From an uncultured Bacteroidales bacterium (GTDB lineage Bacteria; Bacteroidota; Bacteroidia; Bacteroidales; Paludibacteraceae), in the NCBI GenBank assembly GCA_902798015.1, contig CADBVL010000007.1, positions 1 to 36,976 on the forward strand: DNA of 36,976 bases. The letters run 5' to 3'. The notes beneath the pieces are model-generated. The model searched no databases. It was not told where the DNA came from and saw only the letters and a list, made by a program, of their open reading frames with translations. The position numbers and the translations under genes were made by a program. This document shows positions 1-7,839 of the stretch, one piece after another (position 1 is the stretch's first letter; every line of letters begins with the position of its first letter).

Positions 1-1695
1 TTTCCATGCGTACTCGTTGCTCTTCTCGGAGATAGGCAGTACGACCGCCTGATCCGGCGTGAGCCACAACGGGAATTTACCGGCAGTGTGCTCAATGAGC
101 ACGGCTACGAAACGCTCCATCGACCCGAACGGCGCACGGTGAATCATCACCGGGCGGTGCTTCTGGTTGTCCTCGCCTGTATATTCAAGTTCGAAGCGTT
201 CCGGCAGGTTATAGTCCACCTGGATGGTACCCAGCTGCCAGCGGCGTCCGAGTGCATCCTTGACCATGAAGTCGAGTTTCGGACCATAGAAAGCGGCTTC
301 GCCGGTCTCTTCGCGAGCGGGCAGGTTCATCTCCTTGCAAGCCTCGCGGATAGCGTTCTCTGCTTGCTCCCAAATCTCGTCAGAACCGACGTATTTCTCG
401 TGGTTGTTCGGGTCGCGAAGCGAGATCTGCGCCTCGTAGTTCTCGAAGTTCAACGCCTTGAAGATGATGTTGATGATCTCCATGACGCGGATGAATTCCT
501 GCTTTACCTGATCAGGACGACAGAAGATATGCGCGTCATCTTGAGTAAAGGAACGTACACGCGTGAGACCGTGGAGCTCACCGGATTGCTCATAGCGATA
601 AACGGTACCGAACTCCGCGCAGCGGAACGGCAGGTCTTTGTAGGAACGCGGACTGTTCTTGTATATCGCGCAGTGGTGCGGGCAGTTCATCGGTTTGAGC
701 AGATACACTTCGCCCTCTTCCGGCGTGGTGATAGGCTGGAAGGAATCTTTGCCGTAGTGGTCCCAGTGACCGGAAGTCATATACAGTTGCTTGCTTCCGA
801 TATGCGGCGTGATAACCTGCTCGTAGCCATAACGCTTCTGGATCTTCTTGAGAAAATCCTCCAAGCGGAGACGCAACGCTGTGCCTTTCGGCAGCCAAAT
901 AGGCAGTCCTTTACCGACCATGTCGGAGAACATAAAGAGTTCGAGGTCCTTGCCGATCTTACGGTGGTCACGTTTCTTCGCCTCCTCAAGCAAAGCGAGG
1001 TACTCGTCGAGCATCGCTTTTTTCGGGAAGGAGATACCGTATATACGCGTCATCATCGGGCGTTTCTCGTCACCGCGCCAGTAAGCCGCAGAGCAAGAGA
1101 GCACTTTGACCGCCTTAATAGGTTCGGTACTCAGCAAGTGCGGACCGCGACAGAGGTCGGTAAAGTTACCTTGTGTATAGGTGGAGATATGTCCGTCCTC
1201 CAATTCGGAGATCAGTTCGCATTTATAAGTCTGACCTTTTTCGCCGAAGGCTTTGAGGGCGTCAGCTTTGCTGATGGAGCGTTTCTCGAGCAATTCCTTC
1301 TTGCCGCGCAGCTCCATCATCTTGTTCTCGATGGCAGCGAAACAGGTGTCGTTGATGACCACGCCCTCGGGCGGCATGACGTCGTAGTAGAATCCGTTCT
1401 CGATAGCCGGACCGATACCGAACTGGATACCCGGGTAGAGTTCCTGCAAGGCTTCCGCCATGAGGTGCGACGAAGTATGCCAGAAAGCGTGTTTGGCTTG
1501 CTCGTCCTCCCATTTATGGAGTTTGATACTGCTGTCCGACTCGATGGGGAAATTAAGTTCTACGATTTGATCATTAACTGACGCACAAAGGATGTCTTGT
1601 GCCAATCGACTGCTGATAGACTCAGCGATTTGCAACGGCGTCACGCCGTTCTCGTACTCACGGACGGAACCGTCCGGAAAAGTGATTTTAATCAT
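1..1695 (-). CDS. thrS: Threonine-tRNA ligase, 5' part (3' end outside window)
   Basis: Charges tRNA-Thr with threonine in the cytoplasm. The frame is open from the ATG at 1695 to the window edge, giving the first 565 of roughly 640-650 residues. It starts [17 protein letters not shown], a TGS domain (about residues 1-60). The editing domain follows with [11 protein letters not shown] near residues 70-85, and then the class II catalytic core, with MNCPHH near residue 336 carrying the zinc-binding Cys. The anticodon-binding domain lies mostly outside the window. The N-terminus and catalytic motifs look intact. A canonical promoter lies at 1788-1819, giving a leader of about 85 nt in which I see no T-box or other riboswitch. 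The open frames on the opposite strand are antisense shadows. Confidence 0.96.
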   Translation of the reverse strand, partial: MIKITFPDGSVREYENGVTPLQIAESISSRLAQDILCASVNDQIVELNFPIESDSSIKLHKWEDEQAKHAFWHTSSHLMAEALQELYPGIQFGIGPAIENGFYYDVMPPEGVVINDTCFAAIENKMMELRGKKELLEKRSISKADALKAFGEKGQTYKCELISELEDGHISTYTQGNFTDLCRGPHLLSTEPIKAVKVLSCSAAYWRGDEKRPMMTRIYGISFPKKAMLDEYLALLEEAKKRDHRKIGKDLELFMFSDMVGKGLPIWLPKGTALRLRLEDFLKKIQKRYGYEQVITPHIGSKQLYMTSGHWDHYGKDSFQPITTPEEGEVYLLKPMNCPHHCAIYKNSPRSYKDLPFRCAEFGTVYRYEQSGELHGLTRVRSFTQDDAHIFCRPDQVKQEFIRVMEIINIIFKALNFENYEAQISLRDPNNHEKYVGSDEIWEQAENAIREACKEMNLPAREETGEAAFYGPKLDFMVKDALGRRWQLGTIQVDYNLPERFELEYTGEDNQKHRPVMIHRAPFGSMERFVAVLIEHTAGKFPLWLTPDQAVVLPISEKSNEYAWK

Positions 1696-1787
1696 ATTGA
1701 TAAACGTACAAATGTTTATGCCCGCGCGGCTCACAACTGCTACGCAAGGCGTTAATATGGTGTGTTGTGATTTTTCAAAAACGGCTG

Positions 1788-1819
1788 CAAAGGTACTGCT
1801 TTTTTTTGAATTGTGCAAA
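1788..1819 (-). promoter_or_regulatory. Promoter of thrS
   Basis: On the minus strand: TTTG (1816-1819), 20 nt, TACCTTTG (1788-1795), followed by CAGCCG. This matches the primary-sigma consensus TTTG / TAnnTTTG of Bacteroidetes. The -33 box begins just past the stop codon of the upstream minus-strand gene, so thrS is probably transcribed on its own. Confidence 0.85.
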
Positions 1820-1821
1820 TT

Positions 1822-2484
1822 TCATGTCACAATTTTGCAAAAATCGCGCCAGAGAGGGATGGCAGGGAGCGGTTCCTCGGCTGCATAATATACTTTGAGA
1901 GTATGCTGCAAAGGATAATCACGGCGGGCACGGAGAGGTCTCTGATCTATAATAGGCTCGAAGCTGACTTCCTCGGCTTCCTCTTTGGTTTTGCGGGCTT
2001 CTTCCTTAAGTTGGCGGTAAATGGCGACGTAGGTATATTGGTAGAAACGCGAATAGGGTTTCATGCCGGGTTCGGGTTTGGCACCGCCTTTGAAGACAGT
2101 GAAATAATGATGGAAGAAACGCGTGCGCCATTCGAGGGCTTCGCGGGTATGAGCATGTTCGAGGGCATGGGCTTGGCGCTGGGCTTCCTTTATCAATTCG
2201 CGGTTCGCCACGCAGGCGGCAGACCACGTCTTGGGGAAACGGCAGGAATAGAGTTGCAGGACCTGTCCTCCGCTACGCGGAACACGGCGGACGATGACGT
2301 GTTTGCGGTAGTGGCGGCCTTCCTTATGAGTACTCATGGCGCCCCAGAACATATCTATGCCGACAACAGGCACGAGATAACGCACCCCGCGTTGGTGGGA
2401 AGCGGAGATTTCCGAATGAGGAGCGTAGTATGCAACTGCGCATTCCAAACGGTTTTTTACGATAGATTTTAAGTGTCGTGCCAT
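1822..2484 (-). CDS. Conserved-looking hypothetical protein, 220 residues
   Basis: I do not recognise a family. The protein starts MARHLKSIVKNRLECAV, is rich in aromatic and basic residues, has no signal peptide or membrane segment, and contains a charged, probably helical stretch (KEEARKTKEEAEEVSFEP) near residues 155-175. I chose the ATG at 2484 over an in-frame TTG 36 bp upstream. No canonical promoter is visible in the 110 bp upstream. It lies between the LRR-gene terminator and the thrS promoter, so it is an isolated single gene. Codon use and GC content resemble the neighbours, which argues for a real gene rather than a random open frame; the long open frame on the opposite strand is less protein-like. 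Confidence 0.7.
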   Translation of the reverse strand: MARHLKSIVKNRLECAVAYYAPHSEISASHQRGVRYLVPVVGIDMFWGAMSTHKEGRHYRKHVIVRRVPRSGGQVLQLYSCRFPKTWSAACVANRELIKEAQRQAHALEHAHTREALEWRTRFFHHYFTVFKGGAKPEPGMKPYSRFYQYTYVAIYRQLKEEARKTKEEAEEVSFEPIIDQRPLRARRDYPLQHTLKVYYAAEEPLPAIPLWRDFCKIVT

Positions 2485-2592
2485 CAATTCAAGGGGCGGA
2501 AAATACCCGCAGGTTATCAATCTGCTGGTATTCCTAGACCAGGCTTGTTGTTATATAGCTGTAATCTCCTGTGAAAAAATGAAGAAAATAAC

Positions 2593-2626
2593 AAAAAACG
2601 AGGCGAGGATTGCTCCACGCCTCGTT
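2593..2626 (-). terminator. Rho-independent terminator of the LRR gene
   Basis: On the minus strand a 9-bp perfect stem AACGAGGCG / CGCCTCGTT (arms 2618-2626 and 2597-2605, 12-nt loop) is followed by a T run (complement of 2593-2598). It begins about 25 bp after the LRR stop codon. Confidence 0.88.
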
Positions 2627-2651
2627 AATGAGTTTGTATGTTAAATTTAAC

Positions 2652-4466
2652 TTATTTCACCTCTTGCCCTTGAATCGTATAGGTCTTGTCCCTGCGAAGG
2701 ATGAAGATTTTGCCATCGCGAAGCACTTTGACCGCTTCAGAGGAATCTGTATACAGGTCATCAATGCCTTGCGGAGCAATAGGCAAAATTGGGGAGAAGT
2801 CTTTCCAGCCATCTGCGGCTTTGTAGGCTTCTATGCTTTCTGCGGGTACATAAAGAGGAATTTGAGAACAATCTACACCATAGAATGGCCAAATATAATT
2901 TCCGCTAACCATATACACAAGTTGTTCAGGCGGAGTGGTCGCATAACAAGTCACTGAAGTCAAACCGGTGCAACCAGCGAAAGCAGCATATCCAATACTT
3001 GTGACGCTATTAGGAATAGTCACAGAAGTCAAGCCGGTGCAGCCAATGAATGCCCTTCCTCCAATATGGGTGATACTATTAGGAATAGTAATAGTAGTTA
3101 GACTTGTACAACCATTGAAAGCATAATCTCCAATGCTTATAACGCTATTAGGAATGGTAACAGAAGTCAAACCGGTGCAAATTGAGAAAGCATTATCTCC
3201 AATATTTGTAACACTATTAGGAATGGTAACAGAAGTCAAGCCAGAGCAACCAGAGAAAGCACTATTTCCAATACTTGTGACACTATTTGGGATGGTGACA
3301 GAGGTCAAACCTTTACACCAATAAAAAGCATAATTTTTGATTGTTGAAACATTGTCTGGAATTTTCAAATCTGTCACCTCTGAACCGTTTAGATACAGGT
3401 GCTCTGCATAAAATAACGGATGAGTTACATCTTGATAGTTTTCAAAAGATATATTACACCATGCGGAAAGGTCTGAAATACACACAGAGGTCAGATTGTT
3501 ACATTCATAAAAGGCATCGTTCCCAATACTTTTGACGCTATTGGGAATAGTGATTGAGGTTAAGCCGGCGCATCGATAGAAAGCATGCCCTGCAATAGAC
3601 TCAATACCGTCAGGAATAGTATATGCACCGGAATACGAAGGGGGCATATAAGCGAAGACGTGCGCGTTGTAAACAGGAGAGGTCAAGCCGGTGCAACCAT
3701 TGAAAGCCATATCTCCAATGCTTGTGACGCTATTGGGAAGATGAACTTTTTGCAGTCCCGCCAATCCTGCACATAACCATGAAGGAATAGATTCTACTTT
3801 ATCGCCAAACGTGAACTCTACGAGATTTTTATCGTTTATAAATGGCGCGTAGTAACCATTAGTGTTTTTATCAAATGGTTCTATAATACAATTCTTGGCA
3901 TTCCATTGTACTTTGGTAAGTGCCGTGCAATCTTGGAAGGTTCCCCCATAACCTATTGTCATAACACTCTCCGGAATAGTGACAGATGTCAAACTGGAGC
4001 AACTGCCGAATGCAAAATCTCCTACGACAGCAACAGTATTGGGAATAGTTACTGAAGTCAAACCGCTGCAACTGTAAAAAGCAGCATATCCAATGCTTGC
4101 AACGCAATTGGAAATAGTCACAGATGCTAAACTGCTGCAACCGTAAAAAGCATAATCTCCAATGGTTGTGACGCTATTGGGAATGGCTATAGACGTCAAG
4201 GAAGAACAGTATACGAAAGACCGATTACCTATACTGGTGATACCACAGCCTTCCGCGAACACGACGTTAGTAATTCCCCCAATATAATTATACCATGGTA
4301 CATCTGAAACATTGGCATAGTCTGTCATCGCTCCTGTTCCGCTGATGGTCAATACGCCATCTGTCAAATCCCATGTAAGATTGTCTCCGCACGTGCCACT
4401 TTCGGCGAAGAGTGCTCCTGTACTTGCACCTAAAGCAAGTAAGAAAATTAAAATTTTGTGTTTCAT
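2652..4466 (-). CDS. Secreted BspA-like leucine-rich-repeat surface protein
   Basis: 604 residues. An N-terminal signal peptide (MKHKILIFLLALGASTGALFA) is followed by a short GxxLTWxLxDGVLTISGTGAM module. About 15 LRR_5 (BspA / Treponema pallidum type) repeats follow, of about 23 residues around the core LTSVTIPNSVTSIGxxAF, running to about residue 510. A C-terminal tail KVLRDGKIFILRRDKTYTI follows, resembling the tail of the endonuclease at 5913-7103 and perhaps a secretion or sorting signal. BspA-like proteins are cell-surface proteins implicated in adhesion and protein binding; the ligand here is unknown. The repeats are near-identical at the DNA level, so copy number may vary by recombination and be hard to assemble. 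No clear TTTG/TAnnTTTG promoter lies directly upstream; it may use a weak one or read-through from the RNA gene. Confidence 0.93.
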   Translation of the reverse strand: MKHKILIFLLALGASTGALFAESGTCGDNLTWDLTDGVLTISGTGAMTDYANVSDVPWYNYIGGITNVVFAEGCGITSIGNRSFVYCSSLTSIAIPNSVTTIGDYAFYGCSSLASVTISNCVASIGYAAFYSCSGLTSVTIPNTVAVVGDFAFGSCSSLTSVTIPESVMTIGYGGTFQDCTALTKVQWNAKNCIIEPFDKNTNGYYAPFINDKNLVEFTFGDKVESIPSWLCAGLAGLQKVHLPNSVTSIGDMAFNGCTGLTSPVYNAHVFAYMPPSYSGAYTIPDGIESIAGHAFYRCAGLTSITIPNSVKSIGNDAFYECNNLTSVCISDLSAWCNISFENYQDVTHPLFYAEHLYLNGSEVTDLKIPDNVSTIKNYAFYWCKGLTSVTIPNSVTSIGNSAFSGCSGLTSVTIPNSVTNIGDNAFSICTGLTSVTIPNSVISIGDYAFNGCTSLTTITIPNSITHIGGRAFIGCTGLTSVTIPNSVTSIGYAAFAGCTGLTSVTCYATTPPEQLVYMVSGNYIWPFYGVDCSQIPLYVPAESIEAYKAADGWKDFSPILPIAPQGIDDLYTDSSEAVKVLRDGKIFILRRDKTYTIQGQEVK

Positions 4467-4523
4467 AATATGTTGAGTTTAATAAATTTATATTGTGTTT
4501 ATTGTTTCTCCATTTACGCACAA

Positions 4524-4556
4524 CAAAAAGCGTGAAGTTCGTTTATTCTTCACGCT
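4524..4556 (-). terminator. Terminator of the structured RNA
   Basis: On the minus strand a perfect 9-bp stem AGCGTGAAG / CTTCACGCT (4548-4556 and 4529-4537, 10-nt loop) is followed by a run of T (complement of 4525-4529). It directly abuts the base of the RNA closing stem, as expected for a dedicated small-RNA terminator. Confidence 0.85.
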
Positions 4557-4727
4557 AACTGAGGGCTTCGCAATCCCTGTACACAGTAGAAAAACAACCG
4601 AAATCCACGCTCGATATGTACAACCCGCCCGCCCATTAAGCGAGCGTGGATAGAATATACATATCCACGAGGACATTCATTGTTGTTGTCTGGACTGTGT
4701 ACGAAATGTTGCGAAGATTTCAGTTAG
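4557..4727 (-). ncRNA. Structured small RNA, 6S-like candidate
   Basis: The minus-strand sequence folds into one long interrupted rod of about 170 nt. From the base: AACTGA pairs with TCAGTT (4720-4725 with 4557-4562), CTTCGCAA with TTGCGAAG, and GTACACAGT with ACTGTGTAC. A large unpaired centre flanked by a short ACAAC/GTTGT pairing follows, and an apical 11-bp stem ATCCACGCTCG / CGAGCGTGGAT. A closing stem, a central bubble, a terminal stem, this length and an immediately adjacent terminator are the hallmarks of 6S RNA, which binds the housekeeping RNA polymerase holoenzyme. Conserved elements of tmRNA, RNase P RNA and SRP RNA are absent. There is also a competing hairpin CGTGGAT / ATCCACG that shares an arm with the apical stem, so two folds are possible. 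That it is an RNA gene is well supported; the 6S identity is inference from architecture only. The 5' end could lie near 4803 if the promoter at 4810-4841 drives it. Confidence 0.65.
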
Positions 4728-4809
4728 TCGCAAACAACGTTAATAAACGCCTTATATTATGTCACCCCATTTAACGTCTAAGATCTGACGGCAAATCGAT
4801 TTTGCGGCG

Positions 4810-4841
4810 CAAAATTACAAAGAAAAAATGATATATGCAAA
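4810..4841 (-). promoter_or_regulatory. Promoter upstream of the structured RNA
   Basis: On the minus strand: TTTG (4838-4841) continuing CATATAT, 20 nt, TAATTTTG (4810-4817). It points at the RNA, with a predicted start near 4803, about 75 nt before the closing stem. A near-palindrome GCAAATCGATTTTGC lies just downstream (4791-4805). Confidence 0.75.
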
Positions 4842-5055
4842 TAAAAAAGCAAAAAAACGCTATGCGCCGCAGGGACAACACCCGCATTGAGCACCTCGCG
4901 GGCGGGCGAATGGAAACTAGACGGCTAGACTACTAGACGAATAGGTTCCTGAGACGCGAGGGGCGAATCGTCAGCCCGCAAAGGGCGGACGACGATGGCC
5001 TAAACCGCCTATGGCCGAGTCCTACAAGCAAAGAAGAAAGAAAAAATGCAAAATG
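4842..5055. other. Unexplained GC-richer spacer
   Basis: No convincing gene on either strand. An AT-rich edge (4842-4860) is followed by a GC-rich block with small hairpin potential (CCCGC / GCGGG near 4880-4905; GCCC / GGGC near 4978-4990) and three tandem 8-bp units CTAGACNN at 4917-4940. The stretch ends in a purine-rich run before the next promoter. An open frame at 5011-5247 overlaps the signal-peptide region of the next gene and does not look like protein. Confidence 0.5.
4917..4940. repeat. Octanucleotide tandem array
   Basis: Three tandem 8-bp units beginning CTAGAC (4917, 4925, 4933), between genes. The period of 8 distinguishes it from the 7-bp arrays elsewhere in the window. Confidence 0.6.
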
Positions 5056-5087
5056 TTTGCATATGTCGTTTTTTTATTGTACCTTTG
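5056..5087 (+). promoter_or_regulatory. Promoter of the nuclease operon
   Basis: TTTG (5056-5059) continuing CATATG, 20 nt, TACCTTTG (5080-5087). The -7 box is the left arm of a hyphenated palindrome ACCTTTGC-AGCC-GCAAAGGT at 5081-5100, which covers the predicted start site. It drives the S1/P1 nuclease gene at 5132 and probably the three genes after it. Confidence 0.87.
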
Positions 5088-5131
5088 CAGCCGCAAAGGT
5101 TATTTAATAGCGGAATTCATATTGAGTATTT

Positions 5132-5904
5132 ATGAGACGACATCTGTTTTCTATCCTGCTGATCGCGTTCCTCGCGTCCGTGTGCGCCGTACCGGCGTTC
5201 GGGTGGGGACAGAAAGGGCATCGTATTATTGCGCAAATTGCGTATGACAATCTGACGTGCAAGGCGCGCAAGGCGGTGAGCAAGACGCTGGGCGAGGGGC
5301 GAACTGGCCGGACGAGATCAAATCGGATACCATCTATCCGGACAGTTATGACTGGCATTTTCAGGACTTCGACGGTGGTCTGTCGGACTCCATCGTAGCC
5401 GATGCGCTCGTTCACTATCCTGCCGAGGGCGGAAACATGTTCCGCGCCATCGACAGTCTGGTAGCGGTGCTCAAAGCCGGTAAAGGCGATGTACATACGT
5501 TACGTTTCGTGATCCATCTGAGCGGAGACCGTTATTGTCCTATGCACACCGCGCGGATGGAAGACAAAGGCGGCAACAAAGTGAAGATGAAATGGTTTAA
5601 AGAAGAGACGCGTCTGCACACCGTGTGGGACACGCATCTCATCGAGTCGCAGGGCTACAGTTACACCGAGTACGCCGAGAAACTCGAGATCGAATACAAG
5701 AACCACAAACGCGCTATTTTAGCGATGAGCGAAGAGGAACTATTGCTGCACAACTACCATTTCACGGAAGCCATCTACGCCTACCAAGATAGTTGGGACG
5801 GCAACACCTACCATTATATCTACCGCTGGCATATTCCGATGGAGGAACAACTGTACATCGCCGGAATACGGCTGGCGAAGCTGCTGAACGAAATCTATAA
5901 ATAA
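5132..5904 (+). pseudogene. S1/P1 family nuclease, frameshifted
   Basis: Zinc-dependent nuclease of the periplasm or exterior that cuts single-stranded DNA and RNA and removes 3'-phosphates. The first frame (5132-5398) encodes a signal peptide ending PAFG and the mature start WGQKGHRIIAQIA (W25, H30: the first two zinc ligands). The rest continues in another frame from about 5296: ANWPDEIKSD (Asp ligand), YDWHF (His), RFVIHLSGDRYCPMHT (His, Asp, His) and LHTVWDTHLIESQGYS (His, Asp), ending at 5904. Between VSKTLG and ANWPDEI the family usually has a few more residues. The frame change corresponds to loss of 1 base modulo 3, for example 13 or 16 bases. Apart from this junction every zinc ligand is present, so the damage is recent or a sequence error. 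It is the first gene of a four-gene operon. Confidence 0.85.
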
Positions 5905-5912
5905 ACAATACC

Positions 5913-7103
5913 ATGAGAAAAGTTTTTACGCTATTTATCCTGTTTTTCTGCGCCTCCCTGTATGCTGCCGATATCGACATGCAGATCCATTGGGGCACAA
6001 AAGAGGCTCAACTGAAATCGATGAGCACCGCCGGCAAGCAGAAGAATTATTACAAGGATGACTACAGTCCCGAGAACCTGCGGGCACTGAGCGGCAACGA
6101 ACTGTTCGGTGCGCTGAACACGCTGATGGGCAACACCTGTAAGTTATTGGAAAGCGGATATGACTATAACGCTTTGCGCTTCGCATATGTGAGCGTAGAT
6201 AAGGACCTGAATAATTCCGGTAATATCATCGGTTATTATGACGGTCAGTCGATGAACGGCACGTGGGACCAAGGCACAACCTATAACCGTGAGCATACAT
6301 GGCCGCAGTCCAAAGGAGCAGATAAGAGTACGCCTATGGGTTACGACATGCAATCGGTGCGTCCGGCGAACGCTGCCATCAACAGCAGCCGAGGCAGTAA
6401 GGCGTATGGCGAAGGCAGTCAGTTTTACGACCCGAATGAGATAGCGATCAATAACTCGCTGTATGCGCCTGAGCACTTGGGTTCCTATCGCGGCGACTGC
6501 GCGCGCGTAATCCTTTACGATTATGTGGTGTACGGCGAAGCGGGAGGACATAAGAATGATTTTTATTTGGGCAATGCGCAGTTACTGAACAAACTCGGCA
6601 AGAGTGGTATTTTCGAATCGGTTGCCGTCCTTCTCAAATGGCACATGCTGGATCCTTCGTCCTTAACAGAGATGGTTCGCAATGACGGAGCGCAGACTTA
6701 TCAGGGCAACCGCAACCCTTTCATCGACTACCCGGAATTGGCCATCCAGATGCTGAAGGACAAAGTGACGACCTACCAGGTCAGCGTGACGGGCGCGGAG
6801 ATGTGGCCGGCTTATTCGCTCACGCTCGCTAACGGTTTCATCGCCTATATGGGTACGAAGACTTCCCGTCCGGCAGAGGTGACGGTCACCGGCGCGACGA
6901 GCACGTACGACAAGACCTCCGGCCGGCTGACCATTACGAATGTGAAAGGAGCGGTAAGTATCTCTGTTGCATCGCCGCAAGCGTTGGAAATGACGGAAGA
7001 CGGACAGAAAGCCATCAAGACGATTCATAACGAACAAATAGTCATTATCAAAAATGGTAAAGCGTATAGTATTCTCGGTGCTCCTATTGGCGATATTCGT
7101 TAA
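5913..7103 (+). CDS. Secreted endonuclease I family DNase/RNase
   Basis: 396 residues. Signal peptide MRKVFTLFILFFCASLYA; endonuclease I (EndA/Vvn-type beta-beta-alpha-metal nuclease) domain about residues 60-290. The catalytic motif YNREHTWPQSK is at 124-134 (His128), followed by VRPANAAINSSRG (149-161), YRGDCARVILYDY, and LLKWHMLDP with a RNDGAQTYQGNRNPFIDYPE block near 250-275. The position usually filled by His-His before the RPxxA motif reads Gln-Ser (YDMQSVRP), a departure from the common pattern. The end is a tail KTIHNEQIVIIKNGKAYSILG similar to that of the LRR protein. It starts 8 bp after the S1/P1 stop, and its last 50 bp overlap the next gene. Predicted role: degradation of external or periplasmic nucleic acid. 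Confidence 0.93.
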   Translation: MRKVFTLFILFFCASLYAADIDMQIHWGTKEAQLKSMSTAGKQKNYYKDDYSPENLRALSGNELFGALNTLMGNTCKLLESGYDYNALRFAYVSVDKDLNNSGNIIGYYDGQSMNGTWDQGTTYNREHTWPQSKGADKSTPMGYDMQSVRPANAAINSSRGSKAYGEGSQFYDPNEIAINNSLYAPEHLGSYRGDCARVILYDYVVYGEAGGHKNDFYLGNAQLLNKLGKSGIFESVAVLLKWHMLDPSSLTEMVRNDGAQTYQGNRNPFIDYPELAIQMLKDKVTTYQVSVTGAEMWPAYSLTLANGFIAYMGTKTSRPAEVTVTGATSTYDKTSGRLTITNVKGAVSISVASPQALEMTEDGQKAIKTIHNEQIVIIKNGKAYSILGAPIGDIR

Positions 7104-7839
7104 TAGCGTGTCGGCAGGAACGAACCTGCAGATTTTCTATGACTTCGGTAGCGCAGGAACGGCTTGCGGGAACCAACGTTCGAATCGCGTGACGACCACT
7201 ATCGAACTTTTCTACCCCGACCCCTGGGGTACGACTTTCGCGTTTGTGGATTTGGACTATAACATCAACCCCATCGACCCTCAGAACACGCCGTTCATGA
7301 GTTATGCGGAGATAGCGCGTTGTCTTAATTTCTGGCAAAAGACGAAGGCGAAAGACCTGAGTATTCAAGTGGAGTACAACGGCGGTTTAGGTATCTTCAA
7401 GGATGCGGCGGGCGATATACGAGGCTATGGCATCAACCATGCCGCGTTAGTAGGTCTGAACTACTGTCTGCACACCGCGGACTACAAGAATATCTTCAAT
7501 CTGGAATTGCTGTACAAATACATCGTTTCTCCAGGCAACGGAGTACAGAACCAGGCGCCGCTCCAGTTCACATTTGTATGGGGCTGCGATGATTTCTGCA
7601 CGGCGCCGGGTCTTCGTTTCTCGGGATTTCTGGATATTTGGGGTGAGCGTTTCGGCGGCCAGCAGTCGTTCGTTCTGCTCACTGAGCCGCAGTTATGGTA
7701 TAATGTCGGGCGGTGGTTCAAATGCCCGAATCTCAATATTGGCACAGAGATTGAATTCAGTTATAACTTCAACAGCGGTACCCCGGGTACCGGCTTTATG
7801 TGCAATCCCTGTTTAGGAATCAAATGGACTTTTGACTAA
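7054..7839 (+). CDS. DUF5020 family outer-membrane barrel, Tsx-like
   Basis: 261 residues. Signal peptide MVKRIVFSVLLLAIFVNSVSA followed by the DUF5020 hallmarks: LQIFYDFG, TTTIELFYPDPWGTTFAFVDLDYN, EIARCLNFW, VEYNGG, and an ending CLGIKWTFD typical of a terminal beta strand inserted by the BAM complex. DUF5020 proteins are related to Tsx-type nucleoside channels; that this one passes nucleosides is inference, supported by two nuclease genes directly upstream. The start at 7054 lies 50 bp inside the endonuclease gene in another frame. It is preferred because it gives a complete signal peptide, whereas any later start removes it. Its stop overlaps the next start (TAATG). Confidence 0.88.
   Translation: MVKRIVFSVLLLAIFVNSVSAGTNLQIFYDFGSAGTACGNQRSNRVTTTIELFYPDPWGTTFAFVDLDYNINPIDPQNTPFMSYAEIARCLNFWQKTKAKDLSIQVEYNGGLGIFKDAAGDIRGYGINHAALVGLNYCLHTADYKNIFNLELLYKYIVSPGNGVQNQAPLQFTFVWGCDDFCTAPGLRFSGFLDIWGERFGGQQSFVLLTEPQLWYNVGRWFKCPNLNIGTEIEFSYNFNSGTPGTGFMCNPCLGIKWTFD

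Noticed and set aside
88..1581. 497-codon open frame on the plus strand
   Set aside because: It lies antisense to thrS, whose minus frame carries all threonyl-tRNA synthetase motifs; the plus translation resembles no protein.
1696..1787. T-box or riboswitch in the thrS leader
   Set aside because: The leader is about 85 nt, with no specifier-type fold or terminator hairpin visible; T-boxes are not expected in this phylum.
2485..2520. TTG start for the 220-residue hypothetical gene
   Set aside because: The ATG at 2484 gives a more protein-like N-terminus; the extra 12 codons lack support.
3133..3776. Plus-strand open frames in the LRR gene
   Set aside because: Repetitive shadows of the LRR repeats on the other strand.
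4524..4740. tmRNA, RNase P RNA or SRP RNA
   Set aside because: No tag reading frame or CCA end, no GAGGAAAGTC-type core and no SRP tetraloop domain; the simple rod with central bubble fits 6S better.
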